DNA from: Sphingomonas sp. QA11
GTDB lineage: Bacteria > Pseudomonadota > Alphaproteobacteria > Sphingomonadales > Sphingomonadaceae
Assembly: GCF_028473665.1 (NCBI RefSeq)
Contig: NZ_CP098774.1
Coordinates: 1,364,001 to 1,428,000 of the forward strand
Length of the DNA stretch: 64,000 nucleotides
Reading direction: 5' to 3'
A program made the position numbers and the translations under genes. The first letter of the stretch is position 1, and each line of letters starts with the position of its first letter. The notes beneath the pieces were generated by a model, which searched no databases, had not been told where the DNA came from, and saw only the letters and a list, made by a program, of their open reading frames with translations. Positions 52,074 to 62,408 of the stretch are shown here, piece after piece.

Positions 52074-55000
52074 ATGCAGATTCTAGGACCTAATCAGCTC
52101 GTCTTCGCCGATGGATCGACGCAGAAAGACCTGGCGTTGACGACATCGGGCGCTACCGGCTCGGTCGGCTTCACTGTCACCCAAATTCCCGCGCAGATCG
52201 CCTCTGTTCGCAAGACTGCAGCTTCGGCGCCGCTTGCGGTTGGCGCTACCCTGACGTCTGCTGAAGCGGCAAGCCTGGTTGTGACGCGCCCTGGTGGGAC
52301 CGGAAGTTACGGGCCGACGATTCAGGCCTCGTCGGTCGTCGGGCTGAGGACGCGCGTGTTTGCGTCGGGCACCACGGCGCCTGCGTTCACGGTCGGCGAT
52401 GCCACGTTCGTGCAGGCGATCAAGGACGGCAATATGTGGTTCCCGAATTTTCCGAGCGGCGGAACGGGGACGCTGACAGTCGACATGCTGTTCGACATCG
52501 GCACGGCGATGACCCTGGGCAAGGTCGTGGATTGGGTCATGAGCCTTAATTATGGCGGCCAAACCACTGACCAGTGGACCGGTATAACCGCAGTCGCCCT
52601 GGCAAGCACCGACGGGGTGACGATCGCGACGCTCGATGCCCTGACGATCACGCCTGACGCCGCCGATCAATTTGGTCAGAAGAAGCTGAACGGTACCGTA
52701 AGCGGCGCGACAAGCGGTCGGTGGGTCGGCATTCGTCTGCTTAACGTGCCGATCAAATATCCGTTTATCGTCAAGGCGCTTGGGGTGCAGGCGCAGACCG
52801 GCAGCGGTTCGATCCCGCTACTGGCGAACCCCGTCTATTTTGGCGTCCACGCGGTCGAAAGCTCGGGCTCGGGAGCGTCAATCTCCGCAAGTTCCGTGGT
52901 CGGTGTCAAGACCCGGGTCTTCCAGCCTGGCGGCTCGACGCCGGCGCTGAGCGATGGCGGCTCGGTCGGTGTCCGGGCGGTAAAGGACAATAATTACTGG
53001 ATTCCGAACTATCCCGGCAGCGCAACCGGGCCGGTTACGGTTGATATGATCATGGACGTCGGCTCGGCCGTCACGCTCGGCCAGATTGGCGATTTCCTGA
53101 TGAGTGTCGGTTATGGCGGTGAGACCAGCGATCGCTGGACGGGCATCACCGCAAAGGCGCTTGTCAGCACTGACGGCGTTACCGTGACCGCGCTCAACAC
53201 GCTGACCATCGCGGACGGCGCGACCGAACCGTTCAGCAACAAGAAGATCAGCGGAGCGGTGACTGGTGCTTCTCCTGCGCGCTGGCTGGGGATCCGGCTC
53301 GAAAATGTCGCAACGTCTCTCTATCCATTGATTCTGGAGGGCTTTGGCGCACAATCGGGCGGCGCCGGTGCCGGCGCTACCGCCGACTTCACCGTGGCGA
53401 TCGGCGACAGCTCAACCGACTTCGGCACGACGCAGCCCCCGACGGGAAGCATAACCGTCTACGGCGATCCCGGCACGCGTTTCCCCCTCGACATCTATCT
53501 GCCGAACTTGGTCGCCAGCTATACGCTGACCGTCCCCGCAGGGTTGTCACTCGTCGAACGGACATCGACGACGGTGACGACAGTGACGGGTTCAGCCTAT
53601 CCGCTCGGCAACGCGACGGGGCCGTTCTCCCCGACCCAGACCGGCGGGGGGGCCACCAATGCCCAAATCGCGATCATCGGGTCCGGCAAGAGCTTCGACG
53701 GGACTTTCCTCAATCTGGCCGCAGGCACCTATCTCGCCAGTCCCGCGCTTGGATTGAATGTTCCGACCAGCCCCGACGCCAGCAAGACGCAGGCGCCGAT
53801 GGGCATGACCCTCAAGTTCGTCGGCATCATCCCGGCCAACAGCTATGTTGTCGCTTCGGTCTATTCTTACGGCGAAGGAGGTATGACCCTGTTCGGCAAC
53901 TCGACCGCGGGTACCGTCGTCATTCGCATCGAACGCAATGGCACGATACAGGAGTTCACGAGCAGCGCTGCCTTTTCGAACACGCAGTCCGAGGATGTCT
54001 CGGTCCGCTATACCGACAATACGAGCGGCGCGGGCGGGACGATCGTCTTTCTCCGGGCCGGCGTGCAAGTCGGTCCGGCGCAAACGACCACGATCAAGCC
54101 CCGTCTTACCGCCTCGGCGGCGATGGAGAGCAACGCGCTGACCGGGAACACCGCCGGGGGCACGGCGCTCAAGATCAGGAATCTTGGCTTCACATTGGAT
54201 GTCCTCACGCCCAGCTACGGCTATGTCCCGGTCGGTTCGGGCGCTGCCTCGGCAACGCGCGTGCAGAATCTGTACGTGGACGCGACGGGCGTCTCGACAC
54301 CCCAAGCTGCGAAAACCGTCACGTACCAGCCGAGCGGTGGAGCGGCGCAGGGCGTAGACGTTGTAGTTGGGCCGTTGGTGGTCGCCGCGGGATCCGCCTA
54401 TCGTGCGGTGCTGGAGGATTGGTCGACGGGTGCTGCGGTCAGCCACGCCAATATTCTCGTCATGACCAAGCCCGCGCGCCAGAATTGCCGGTTTGAAGAT
54501 GCGCAACTCTACAGCCTCCAGGCACCATGGACCGAATGTCTGCCGCAGGGCCCGGTGCCCGTGATCAACAACATCGCTTATTATTGCGAAGCGGTGCGCG
54601 TGGGCAGCTACGTCCAGTTCCAGTTCGGGTACGACTGGACGCCTGCCACCATGCCCAGCAATCCCTTTGGCGATCCGACCGGCAAGGAAAGCTACATGGT
54701 TCCGCACAAATGGCGGATCGAGGATAGCGCCGGCAACCTCATCGCGCGGGTCCAGCGTCCCGATGGCGGCGCGCTGAACGGCACTGATATCCCGCGCATC
54801 TTCGCGGGAAGCTATGACGGCAACGGTGCGGCAATCACCAACGCGACCAACAAATGGTACCCGCATGGCACCGTCCGTTCGGGTGTGATCTGGCGGTCCG
54901 GAACCCCGACTGCCTATACCCAGGCGGTCATTACCGCACAGCTGCCGAGATACGATCTGACCGTTCCTTACGCGATGCACACCGGCTACTCGAACAATGG

Positions 55001-56573
55001 CGGTGACTTGCGGATTCTTGGCAATGATCAGCTGAACGGCTTCGGCAACACGCGCGTCATGTCATATGAGCCGAGCAACTACGCAACGCTGACTCCGCAG
55101 GTCAACGTGACGCAGGACCCTTATCGCGCATCGCTCTATTCGGGGAATTCGCTCGCGGCGGTCGCGTCGACCTGGCTGCGGTATACGCCGTTCAATCAGA
55201 TGGGACGTTCGCCGATCACCGGGCCCGGCGGCGTGCGTGACGATCGCGCGGCGATCGCCGAGCCGGTTGCGCAATATATGTATGACATCACGGCCAGCAG
55301 GCCGCATGATGCGAAACCCTATGGAGTAATCGCGCTCGATTTCATCACTGGCTATGTCAGCGATCCGTATCACTGCTTCGAGGCGGGACGCTGCGTGCCA
55401 TTGTTCAAGGGTGCCAATGCGACGCGGGTCATTACGTTGCGCAACCACTATTATGGACCCGGAGAAGCCTCGACACCGGCAGATCGCGCCTATTACATCC
55501 AGGGCGGTCCCACCTACACATTGGTCGCGTCGCAGAACCCCTTCCGAACCTATGTGCCATCAAAGGGCTCGGCGGCCGACAAGCCCTATTTCGGCACCAA
55601 CGAGATCGATGCGGCCCACGCGCACCAATTTCCGCACTGGGGTTCGATGCTTTGGCAATCGCCGGAGTTTGCCTTTCTGGGCCACAAGATGTGGGATCAG
55701 GATCGGCTCTACTGGAATATCATCATCGCCGAGCCGTCGGCAACGCGGTGGGCCGAGCGGGACGGGGCGTGGCAGTTTCTCCATGCGGCGCTCGCCTGGA
55801 AGACGGCCTCCTCCAACTCCGACCGTCTCTATAGCCGGGCTGAGGTGATCGCCTTCGTCAGGCAGGACTTCGAATGGTTCAGCGACAATCACAAGACCTC
55901 GACGCCGGGCTTCGATAACCCGCCAACCAATGTCTATACTGGCGGACAGACCGACACCGCCAAAGTAGCTTATGCCGGTGCGTCCCGCTTCGGCGTGATG
56001 TTCCCTGTTGGCCCGGGCTTCGGCCAGCATGACTTCTTCGCCGGTTATTGGCTGACGGCCCTGTCGATCGGGGAAAAGCTCGGCTTCAATGCCGCGGTGC
56101 GTGCGGCATCGACGAAAGCGGGCGCCGTGCTCGACTTCCTGATCGCCAGGCACAGGCAACGGGTCGTCGGCCGAATCAATCAGGCACCGCGCGCCAATCC
56201 AGGCGGTGGCGCAGACTATGAGTTCGTGATCTGGACACAGGCAGCGATCGCGGCTGCGAGCGGCACGGTCGCGTCACTGCCGCAAAACTACGCGGCGGTT
56301 GCGATGCAGAACGGGAACGGGCCGACATGGGACAAGATCATCGTGAGCGGCTCCACGATCGATCGCGACGGCCAGGGCCTCGACCAGTTGATTGCCGGGC
56401 CATCGCAACTCAAATATCAACTTGGCCTGTCCGGGTCGGATATCGATACGGCCCAGTCGACGGTTACCGGGTGGCGTAACCAAAAAAAGAGCGAGCAGGC
56501 AGCACTCGGTGTCAATGCAGGATCGAACTGGTTCAAATATCTGAACGCGATCAATAATCCCGCCATCAGCTAA
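52074..56573 (+). CDS. Giant repeat protein (1,499 residues) of unknown function
   Basis: I do not recognise this protein. Residues about 83-240 and 269-427 are two copies of one domain, sharing ASSVVGxxTRVF, PNxP, TVDM, YGGxT, WTGITA, STDGVT and RWxGIRLxNV; the pattern recalls beta-sandwich carbohydrate-binding (discoidin-like) modules. Residues about 435-810 are Thr/Gly/Ser-rich beta sequence. The last 400-500 residues look globular and helical, with a His-rich motif DAAHAHQFPHWGSMLWQSPE near residue 1180, reminiscent of alpha/alpha-toroid polysaccharide-acting enzymes. No signal peptide, RTX repeat or transmembrane helix is seen. CGGAG precedes ATG 52074. The gene stands alone and ends at a strong hairpin. 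Phage tail-fibre or surface-adhesin origin is possible. Confidence 0.8.
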   Translation: MQILGPNQLVFADGSTQKDLALTTSGATGSVGFTVTQIPAQIASVRKTAASAPLAVGATLTSAEAASLVVTRPGGTGSYGPTIQASSVVGLRTRVFASGTTAPAFTVGDATFVQAIKDGNMWFPNFPSGGTGTLTVDMLFDIGTAMTLGKVVDWVMSLNYGGQTTDQWTGITAVALASTDGVTIATLDALTITPDAADQFGQKKLNGTVSGATSGRWVGIRLLNVPIKYPFIVKALGVQAQTGSGSIPLLANPVYFGVHAVESSGSGASISASSVVGVKTRVFQPGGSTPALSDGGSVGVRAVKDNNYWIPNYPGSATGPVTVDMIMDVGSAVTLGQIGDFLMSVGYGGETSDRWTGITAKALVSTDGVTVTALNTLTIADGATEPFSNKKISGAVTGASPARWLGIRLENVATSLYPLILEGFGAQSGGAGAGATADFTVAIGDSSTDFGTTQPPTGSITVYGDPGTRFPLDIYLPNLVASYTLTVPAGLSLVERTSTTVTTVTGSAYPLGNATGPFSPTQTGGGATNAQIAIIGSGKSFDGTFLNLAAGTYLASPALGLNVPTSPDASKTQAPMGMTLKFVGIIPANSYVVASVYSYGEGGMTLFGNSTAGTVVIRIERNGTIQEFTSSAAFSNTQSEDVSVRYTDNTSGAGGTIVFLRAGVQVGPAQTTTIKPRLTASAAMESNALTGNTAGGTALKIRNLGFTLDVLTPSYGYVPVGSGAASATRVQNLYVDATGVSTPQAAKTVTYQPSGGAAQGVDVVVGPLVVAAGSAYRAVLEDWSTGAAVSHANILVMTKPARQNCRFEDAQLYSLQAPWTECLPQGPVPVINNIAYYCEAVRVGSYVQFQFGYDWTPATMPSNPFGDPTGKESYMVPHKWRIEDSAGNLIARVQRPDGGALNGTDIPRIFAGSYDGNGAAITNATNKWYPHGTVRSGVIWRSGTPTAYTQAVITAQLPRYDLTVPYAMHTGYSNNGGDLRILGNDQLNGFGNTRVMSYEPSNYATLTPQVNVTQDPYRASLYSGNSLAAVASTWLRYTPFNQMGRSPITGPGGVRDDRAAIAEPVAQYMYDITASRPHDAKPYGVIALDFITGYVSDPYHCFEAGRCVPLFKGANATRVITLRNHYYGPGEASTPADRAYYIQGGPTYTLVASQNPFRTYVPSKGSAADKPYFGTNEIDAAHAHQFPHWGSMLWQSPEFAFLGHKMWDQDRLYWNIIIAEPSATRWAERDGAWQFLHAALAWKTASSNSDRLYSRAEVIAFVRQDFEWFSDNHKTSTPGFDNPPTNVYTGGQTDTAKVAYAGASRFGVMFPVGPGFGQHDFFAGYWLTALSIGEKLGFNAAVRAASTKAGAVLDFLIARHRQRVVGRINQAPRANPGGGADYEFVIWTQAAIAAASGTVASLPQNYAAVAMQNGNGPTWDKIIVSGSTIDRDGQGLDQLIAGPSQLKYQLGLSGSDIDTAQSTVTGWRNQKKSEQAALGVNAGSNWFKYLNAINNPAIS

Positions 56574-56595
56574 TATATCTCATATGTGGAACGGC

Positions 56596-56627
56596 AGGGC
56601 CGATGCTTCGCAAGGAGCATCGGCCCT
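56596..56627 (+). terminator. 12-bp hairpin after the giant gene
   Basis: AGGGCCGATGCT-N8-AGCATCGGCCCT is a perfect 12-bp stem 22 bp after the stop codon. A T-run is lacking, but the stem is very stable and the position fits a terminator. Confidence 0.65.
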
Positions 56628-56704
56628 GTGCCATCAGGCATGGCCACTTGTCGGGAGATATTGCGATTAGGAATTTTTCAAGCGCCGGCTCCTAGGACAG
56701 CCCT

Positions 56705-58300
56705 ATGCTCTACGGGGGTCATGTTCGGCGAACTTTCGCACTGGGGCTGCTACTGGGGCTTACCGCCCTGGCGCTTGCCGGAATGACTGGCGGATTGTCG
56801 CGCAGCTTCCTCGATCCCGATGAATCCGCGCACTATGTCAACACGCTCTTCATCGCCGATTGGCTGCGCGCCGGCTTGCCAGCGCCGATGACCTTCGCGC
56901 GGGACTTTTACGCGCACTTTCCCAAGCTTTCGATCGGTCATTGGCCGCCGGGCTGGTATGCGCTGCTCGCACCGTCATTCGCGATCATGCGGCCCTCACC
57001 ATTCGGCGCCGCAATGATAAGCGCGTTCATTGCCGGTCTGCCGGCCGTTCTGACTGGCTGGGGACTGTTCCGGTCGGGCGCACCGCGCCTCGCCATCGCC
57101 GCGGCTTTCGTCGTCCTGTTACTGCCGCTGACGGTGGAAAGCGCGCGCTATTTCCTGCTTGACCAGCCAGTGGCGCTTATCGTCGGCTTTGCCGCGATCG
57201 CCTGGCTTGCCGCTGCTGAACATCCCTCCTGGAGGCGCTACGCGCTGTTCGGCGCGCTCGCGGTCTTCGCCACCCTGGTCAAGGGCAATGGCACGCTGGT
57301 CGTGCTCATTCCCGCGATCGAGATCGGCCTGTCGCGACGATGGAGGCTGCTTGCGGACAAGCGGCTCTGGACCGTTGGGGCGATCACCTTTCTCCTGATC
57401 CTGCCTTGGTATCTGATCTCCTTCCGTATCTCGGCCGGCGGCTTCAACTACCAGCCGGGATTCGCCTATGCATGGGCCTCGCTTGCGACCAATTGCACGG
57501 CGGTCAGAGACAATATCGGCTGGGTAGGGCTGCTCCTCGCGTCGCTCGGGGCGATCCATGATTGGCGGGATCCCCGTTCGGGGCCGGTCGTTAGAATCGC
57601 TCTTGCTACGATCCTGGCGACGCTGATCTTCCAGGCCGGCGTCCCGGTCGCGCTGGCAGATCGCTATATTCTGCCGTTGTTGCCATGGTGCGTCCTTCTG
57701 GCGTCGCTGGGTGTCCGAGCGCTGTGGAACGTTCATGGCCTGGGACGTCTTGCCGCGGCAGCAAGCGTTGCCGTCGCTTTCATTGTGCCGATCACGACCT
57801 TGATGCATGCGACCGTCAAGCCTGATCTAGGGGCTCCGGCGATTGCGCAAGCAATGGTCAATAGGCCGGGCGTCTGGCTGGTCGACGGCCGCGCGGGCGG
57901 TGAGGGCGCGGTGATCGCCGCCGCTGCCTATGCCGATGGCGGCCGACGCCGCATCTGGGTTGCGCGCGCCTCGCAATGGCTGTCTACCAGTGACTTCATG
58001 GGGCGGGGGTACGCGCTGACCGCACGATCGCCGCGCGAAGCGAGCGCCATACTGGACCGGCTCGGTGTGCGCGGTGTCGTTCTTGTCGGCGAACGGAGCA
58101 AGCTCGCTTACCCGCACAGCGCTGTTCTCCAGCAAGCCCTTCGTCGATCGGCGTTTCATGGAAACACACGCCCATTCGCCGCCGGTCGTGGTGCTACCCT
58201 CGTCGCCGCGCGGGACGCGCCGGTGCTTGCACGCCCAGACCTGCTCGCTGCCGGTAGCGGCTCGCATAATTTTTCGATGATGACCGCCGGGACGCGATAA
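56705..58300 (+). CDS. GT39/ArnT-like membrane glycosyltransferase
   Basis: A 531-residue membrane protein with about 10-12 predicted helices. FLDPDESAHYVN in the first periplasmic loop carries the acidic residues typical of GT-C enzymes (PMT, ArnT). GHWPPGWYALLAPSFAIM and YFLLDQPVALIVGFAAIAWL are further GT39-like segments. A soluble C-terminal domain follows from about residue 390. It would transfer a sugar from a polyprenyl-phosphate donor to lipid A, a protein or a glycan in the periplasm. Its position after the giant protein gene is suggestive but not proof of a link. Confidence 0.78.
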   Translation: MLYGGHVRRTFALGLLLGLTALALAGMTGGLSRSFLDPDESAHYVNTLFIADWLRAGLPAPMTFARDFYAHFPKLSIGHWPPGWYALLAPSFAIMRPSPFGAAMISAFIAGLPAVLTGWGLFRSGAPRLAIAAAFVVLLLPLTVESARYFLLDQPVALIVGFAAIAWLAAAEHPSWRRYALFGALAVFATLVKGNGTLVVLIPAIEIGLSRRWRLLADKRLWTVGAITFLLILPWYLISFRISAGGFNYQPGFAYAWASLATNCTAVRDNIGWVGLLLASLGAIHDWRDPRSGPVVRIALATILATLIFQAGVPVALADRYILPLLPWCVLLASLGVRALWNVHGLGRLAAAASVAVAFIVPITTLMHATVKPDLGAPAIAQAMVNRPGVWLVDGRAGGEGAVIAAAAYADGGRRRIWVARASQWLSTSDFMGRGYALTARSPREASAILDRLGVRGVVLVGERSKLAYPHSAVLQQALRRSAFHGNTRPFAAGRGATLVAARDAPVLARPDLLAAGSGSHNFSMMTAGTR

Positions 58301-58370
58301 AGAGTCTGAACCAGTCAGATCGGTTTGGAAGCTCCCCACGGGTATTCCTGGGAAAGCCAGATGCGCATTC

Positions 58371-59210
58371 TCACAGCTCAGTTCTGACTTTCCACAATTC
58401 GGGAAACAATACCGTGTCGAGCATGCGGCGGAGATAGGATACACCGCCCGTCCCGCCAGTCCCCGCCTTCAAACCAATGACGCGTTCAACGGTGGTGACA
58501 TGGTTGAATCGCCATCGGCGGAAATAGTCCTCGAGATCGATGAGCTTTTCGGCCAGTTCGTAAAGCGCCCAATGTTCCGCCGGGGCGCGGTAGATTCGCG
58601 CCCAGGCCGCAAGGACCTGCGGATTCTCCTGCCGTGAGCCGCGCCAGTCGGTCCGTTCAGCATCCGAGCCAATGTCGAAACCAGTCCGTGCCAGCAAGCG
58701 AAGCGTTTCATCGTACAGGCTCGGCGTGGCAAGGATCGCCTCCAGGAGCGCGGTGATGTTTTCCCGATGGGCATGTGGCTTGAGCATCGCCAGGTTGCGG
58801 TTGCCGAGCAGGAACTCGATCGCGCGATATTGATGCGATTGGAAGCCGGACGACTGGCCGAGTGAATCCCGGAAACTCGTATACTCGCTTGGCGTCATCG
58901 TCCGCAGGACGTCCCACGCGCTATTCAATTGCTCAAAGATGCGCGAGACTCGTGCGAGCATCTTGAACGCGGGTTGGAGATGATCATCGCGGATCGCCGC
59001 GATCGCTGTGCGGAGCTCATGAATTGCCAGTTTCATCCACAGTTCGGATGTCTGGTGCTGGACAATGAACAGCAGTTCGTCGTGCGCATCAGACAGGGGC
59101 GACTGGGCGTCGAAGATGAGGTCGAGACGGAGATAATCGCCGTAGGACATGCGTCCGTCAAAAGACATCTCTGCTCCTTCGACTGCCGGATTGTAGGGGC
59201 AACCGCTCAT
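58371..59210 (-). CDS. kynA: Tryptophan 2,3-dioxygenase
   Basis: A 279-residue heme enzyme. [57 protein letters not shown] and [18 protein letters not shown] are diagnostic. It opens the indole ring of L-tryptophan to N-formylkynurenine, the first step of the kynurenine route. ATG 59210 sits in an ATGA overlap with the kynureninase stop; ATG 59168 is a later alternative. It is the last gene of the leftward operon. Kynurenine formamidase is not in the window. Confidence 0.95.
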   Translation of the reverse strand: MSGCPYNPAVEGAEMSFDGRMSYGDYLRLDLIFDAQSPLSDAHDELLFIVQHQTSELWMKLAIHELRTAIAAIRDDHLQPAFKMLARVSRIFEQLNSAWDVLRTMTPSEYTSFRDSLGQSSGFQSHQYRAIEFLLGNRNLAMLKPHAHRENITALLEAILATPSLYDETLRLLARTGFDIGSDAERTDWRGSRQENPQVLAAWARIYRAPAEHWALYELAEKLIDLEDYFRRWRFNHVTTVERVIGLKAGTGGTGGVSYLRRMLDTVLFPELWKVRTEL

Positions 59211-60400
59211 GTGACGAGTCCTTTTGTCGTATATTCGGGCGAATCCCACAGGCGGCGGTCGATGACGTCGACCAGGACGTCGACAGCGCCGATGATATCG
59301 CGCTTGTCGATGTAGAGTGGGGTCAGGCCAAATCGCAGGATGTCGGGAGCGCGAAAGTCGCCGATCACACCGCGGGCGATGAGCGCCTGCATGACCGCAT
59401 ATCCATCCGGGTGACGGAACGACACCTGGCTGCCGCGCCGGGTGCCGTCGCGCGGCGACGCGAGCACAAGATCAGGACAGCGGCTTTCGACTTCGGCGAT
59501 GAACAGTTCGGCCAGGTCAAGCGAAGCCGTGCGGATCGCCGCCATATCGACGCCCTCCCAGACATCGAGCGCGGCGTCGAGCGCGGCGAGCGCCAGGATC
59601 GGCGGGGTCCCGACGCGCATGCGCTCGATGCCCGCGCCGGGACGATAGGACAGATCGAATGCGAAGGGGGCTTCATGCCCCATCCAGCCCGACAGCGCCG
59701 GCCGCGCCTGGTCGGCGAACCGGGGCGCCACATAGATGAAGGCGGGGGAGCCCGGGCCCCCGTTCAGATATTTGTAGGTGCAGCCGATCGCAAAGTCCGT
59801 GTCGGCACCGGTGACATCGACCGGCAGCGCGCCTGCGGAATGTGCGAGATCCCAAACCACCAGCGCGCCCGCCGCGTGCGCCTTGTGGATGAGGGCGGGC
59901 ATGTCGTGTCGCCGGCCCGTTCGATAATCGACTTCGGTCAGCAAAAGAACGGCGACCGTCTCGTCGATTGCCGCTCCGACATCTTCGGGCGCAACGATGC
60001 TCAGCTCATAATCGCGCTGGAGCGAGGCCAGCAGCCCCTCTGCCATGTAGATATCGGACGGGAAGTTGCCGCTGTCAGTGAGGACGACCCGCCGTTCCGG
60101 GTTCAACTCGAGCGCCGAAGCGAGTGCCTGATAGACTTTGACCGACAGCGTATCTCCCATCACGACGCTACCGGTTGGTGCGCCGATCAGGCGGCCGATC
60201 CGATCGCCGATCCGCCGCGGCATGGTCATCCAGTCGGCTTCATTCCAGGCGCGAATCAACCGATCACCCCATTCGGCATTCACGGTATCGAGCAACCGGC
60301 GTTCGACGCCGCGTGGCAGCGGGCCCAGCGAATTGCCGTCGAGATAGATGATGCCCTCGGGAAGCTTGAACAGGCCACGGGTCGTTGCAAAGTCAGTCAA
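59207..60400 (-). CDS. kynU: Kynureninase
   Basis: A 397-residue PLP enzyme. [19 protein letters not shown] begins the protein, [16 protein letters not shown] has the cofactor-binding D184, and [15 protein letters not shown] contains the Schiff-base lysine K210. It splits L-kynurenine to anthranilate and L-alanine. The start is TTG 60400 in a TTGA overlap with the CoA ligase gene, a rare start that may reduce its translation. It couples tryptophan breakdown to the anthranilate-CoA branch upstream in the operon. Confidence 0.93.
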   Translation of the reverse strand: MTDFATTRGLFKLPEGIIYLDGNSLGPLPRGVERRLLDTVNAEWGDRLIRAWNEADWMTMPRRIGDRIGRLIGAPTGSVVMGDTLSVKVYQALASALELNPERRVVLTDSGNFPSDIYMAEGLLASLQRDYELSIVAPEDVGAAIDETVAVLLLTEVDYRTGRRHDMPALIHKAHAAGALVVWDLAHSAGALPVDVTGADTDFAIGCTYKYLNGGPGSPAFIYVAPRFADQARPALSGWMGHEAPFAFDLSYRPGAGIERMRVGTPPILALAALDAALDVWEGVDMAAIRTASLDLAELFIAEVESRCPDLVLASPRDGTRRGSQVSFRHPDGYAVMQALIARGVIGDFRAPDILRFGLTPLYIDKRDIIGAVDVLVDVIDRRLWDSPEYTTKGLVT

Positions 60401-62007
60401 GGTCTTGTCTCCACGGGTGCCTGGCGCAGCGCAAAACGCTGGATCTTGCCGGTCGCGGTCTTCGGCAGCGCATCGAGAAAAGCGATTTCGCGCGGATATT
60501 TATAAGGAGCGATCGCCGCCTTGACATGATCCTGGAGCGCTTTCGCCAAGCTCGGGTCAGCCGTACATCCCTCCGCCACGACGATGAAGGCTTTCACCTT
60601 CATGCCGCGCTCTATGCAGGGTACGCCGATCACCGCGCACTCCAGCACGGCCGGATGCCCATACAGCGCCTTTTCCACCTCGGGCGCGCCGATATTGTAG
60701 CCGCTGGAGACGATCATGTCGTCCGAGCGCGCTACGAAATGAAAATAGCCGTCCTCATCGCGACGATAGGTATCGCCGGTGACGTTCCAGCCATCGATGA
60801 CATAGTCAGCTTGGCGTGGGTCATTAAGATAGCGGCAACCGGTCGGGCCCTTCACAGCAAGTCGTCCTGTTCCTATTGGCATCGTGTGGCCTGCCTGATC
60901 GAGGATCGTCACCTCGTACCCGGGGACCGCGCGGCCGGTCGCACCGGGGCGATTGTCGGTGCCGGCCGCCGAAACAAAGATGTGCATCATCTCCGTCGCG
61001 CCGAGGCCGTTGACGATTTCCAGGCCAGTCGCATCGCGCCACGCATGCCACACCGCCTCGGGAAGGTGCTCGCCGGCTGAAACACAGAGGCGCAGCGATG
61101 ACGGGATGTGCGATATGATTCCCAGCATCGCCTTGTAGGCAGTCGGGGCCGTGGCGAGGATCGTGACGCCAAACCGCTCGATGGTCTCCAAAAGGCCTTG
61201 CGGGGAGGATTGTTCGGCCGTGACCGCGACGCCGCCGAAGCGCAGTGGGAAGATCAACTGCATGCCGAGGCCGAACGTGAAGGCGATCGGCGCCGAGCAC
61301 AACCAGCGATCCTGCGCGGTGGGCGCGATGATGTGCCGGGCAAAACTATCCGCGGGCGCAAGAATGTCGCGATGGAACTGAACACAGCCCTTGGGCTTGC
61401 CCGTCGTGCCGGAGGTAAAGGCGATGAGCGCGGGGTCGTCGCGGTGTGTCGCGATCGGCTCGAACCCGGGCACGACGGTGGCCATCCGCGCTTCGACGTC
61501 GCCCGTGCCGGCATCGCCATCATAGATCAGGCAGGAGCGGAGCGTTGGTGCATTTGCCTGCGCCGCCTGGAAATCGCTCAGGCCGCGACGATCGACGATC
61601 GCATGCGTGATTTGCGCACGATCGAGGATCGTCACGATCTCGCTTGCGCGCAGGATCGGCATCGTCGCCACGACCACGCCACCAGCCTTGAGAACGCCGA
61701 GCCACGCGGTGAACATCAGCGCCGTATTGGGCCCGCGCAACAATACGCGATTGCCCGGTACCAGACCTTCTTGTTCGACCAGAATGCGGGCGATCGCATC
61801 CGAGCGCTCTCGCAACTGGCCATAGGTCCAGCTGCCCGTTTCGTTGATGATCGCCACCGCGTGGGGATCATGACCTTCAAGCAGGGCGACCGCCGCGTTA
61901 AGGTGATCGGGATAATGAAGCTCGGGCAGATCGAACCGGAATTCCGGCTGTAGTGACGATGGCGGCAGCCGGTCACGAACGAACGTGTCGACATGCGCCG
62001 TGATCAT
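60397..62007 (-). CDS. 2-aminobenzoate-CoA ligase-like AMP-dependent synthetase
   Basis: A 536-residue adenylate-forming enzyme of the benzoate-CoA ligase group. The P-loop is IAFTSGTTGKPKG; VNGLGATEMMHIF and WNVTGDTYRRDEDGYFHFV are the A5-A7 motifs; PKTATGKIQRF holds the catalytic lysine. In an operon with kynureninase the natural substrate is anthranilate (2-aminobenzoate), giving 2-aminobenzoyl-CoA. This is the known aerobic CoA route first described in Azoarcus. Specificity is inferred from context; benzoate is the alternative. ATG 62007 overlaps the RidA stop. Confidence 0.85.
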   Translation of the reverse strand: MITAHVDTFVRDRLPPSSLQPEFRFDLPELHYPDHLNAAVALLEGHDPHAVAIINETGSWTYGQLRERSDAIARILVEQEGLVPGNRVLLRGPNTALMFTAWLGVLKAGGVVVATMPILRASEIVTILDRAQITHAIVDRRGLSDFQAAQANAPTLRSCLIYDGDAGTGDVEARMATVVPGFEPIATHRDDPALIAFTSGTTGKPKGCVQFHRDILAPADSFARHIIAPTAQDRWLCSAPIAFTFGLGMQLIFPLRFGGVAVTAEQSSPQGLLETIERFGVTILATAPTAYKAMLGIISHIPSSLRLCVSAGEHLPEAVWHAWRDATGLEIVNGLGATEMMHIFVSAAGTDNRPGATGRAVPGYEVTILDQAGHTMPIGTGRLAVKGPTGCRYLNDPRQADYVIDGWNVTGDTYRRDEDGYFHFVARSDDMIVSSGYNIGAPEVEKALYGHPAVLECAVIGVPCIERGMKVKAFIVVAEGCTADPSLAKALQDHVKAAIAPYKYPREIAFLDALPKTATGKIQRFALRQAPVETRP

Positions 62008-62408
62008 TGCTTGGGCACCACCGCGGTGGTTTCGATCTCGAGCTTCGCCCTTCGTTCGATCAGTCCGGCAACGATGACCACGGCCATGGCCGGGAAATTT
62101 CGTCCCAGCATCTCACGATAGACCGCACCGATCTCGCGCCCCGCCGCGAGATATTCGTCGCGGTCCGTAATGTACCAGGTCATGCGGACGATATGCTCGG
62201 GACCCGCGCCGGCTTCGGCCAGGATGGCGAGCGTGTTGACGATCACCTGGCGGAACTGGCCGACAAAGTCCTCCGCCTCGATGACCTCTTCGGCATTCCA
62301 GCCGATCACTCCGGCCGTGAAAACCATCCGGCCTGTCGCGGCGATGCCGTTGGCATATCCCCTGGGGCGAACCCAGGCAGGGGGGTGCAGGATATCATGG
62401 ACACTCAC
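62004..62408 (-). CDS. RidA family enamine/imine deaminase
   Basis: A 134-residue RidA-fold protein. GYANGIAATGRMVFTAGVIG, DFVGQFRQVIVNTLAILAEA and HIVRMTWYITDRDEYL follow the family pattern, ending near AVVIVAGLIERRAKLEIE, where the conserved Arg may be replaced in context. RidA proteins hydrolyse reactive enamines. In the aminobenzoyl-CoA route the ring product is an enamine, so a dedicated deaminase would fit (inference). GTG 62408 is in a GTGA overlap; the frame is open further upstream but that part lies in the thioesterase gene. Confidence 0.85.
   Translation of the reverse strand: MSVHDILHPPAWVRPRGYANGIAATGRMVFTAGVIGWNAEEVIEAEDFVGQFRQVIVNTLAILAEAGAGPEHIVRMTWYITDRDEYLAAGREIGAVYREMLGRNFPAMAVVIVAGLIERRAKLEIETTAVVPKQ

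Noticed and set aside
52074..56573. RTX-type secreted toxin/adhesin
   Set aside because: No GGxGxDxxx calcium-binding repeats and no type I secretion genes directly adjacent.
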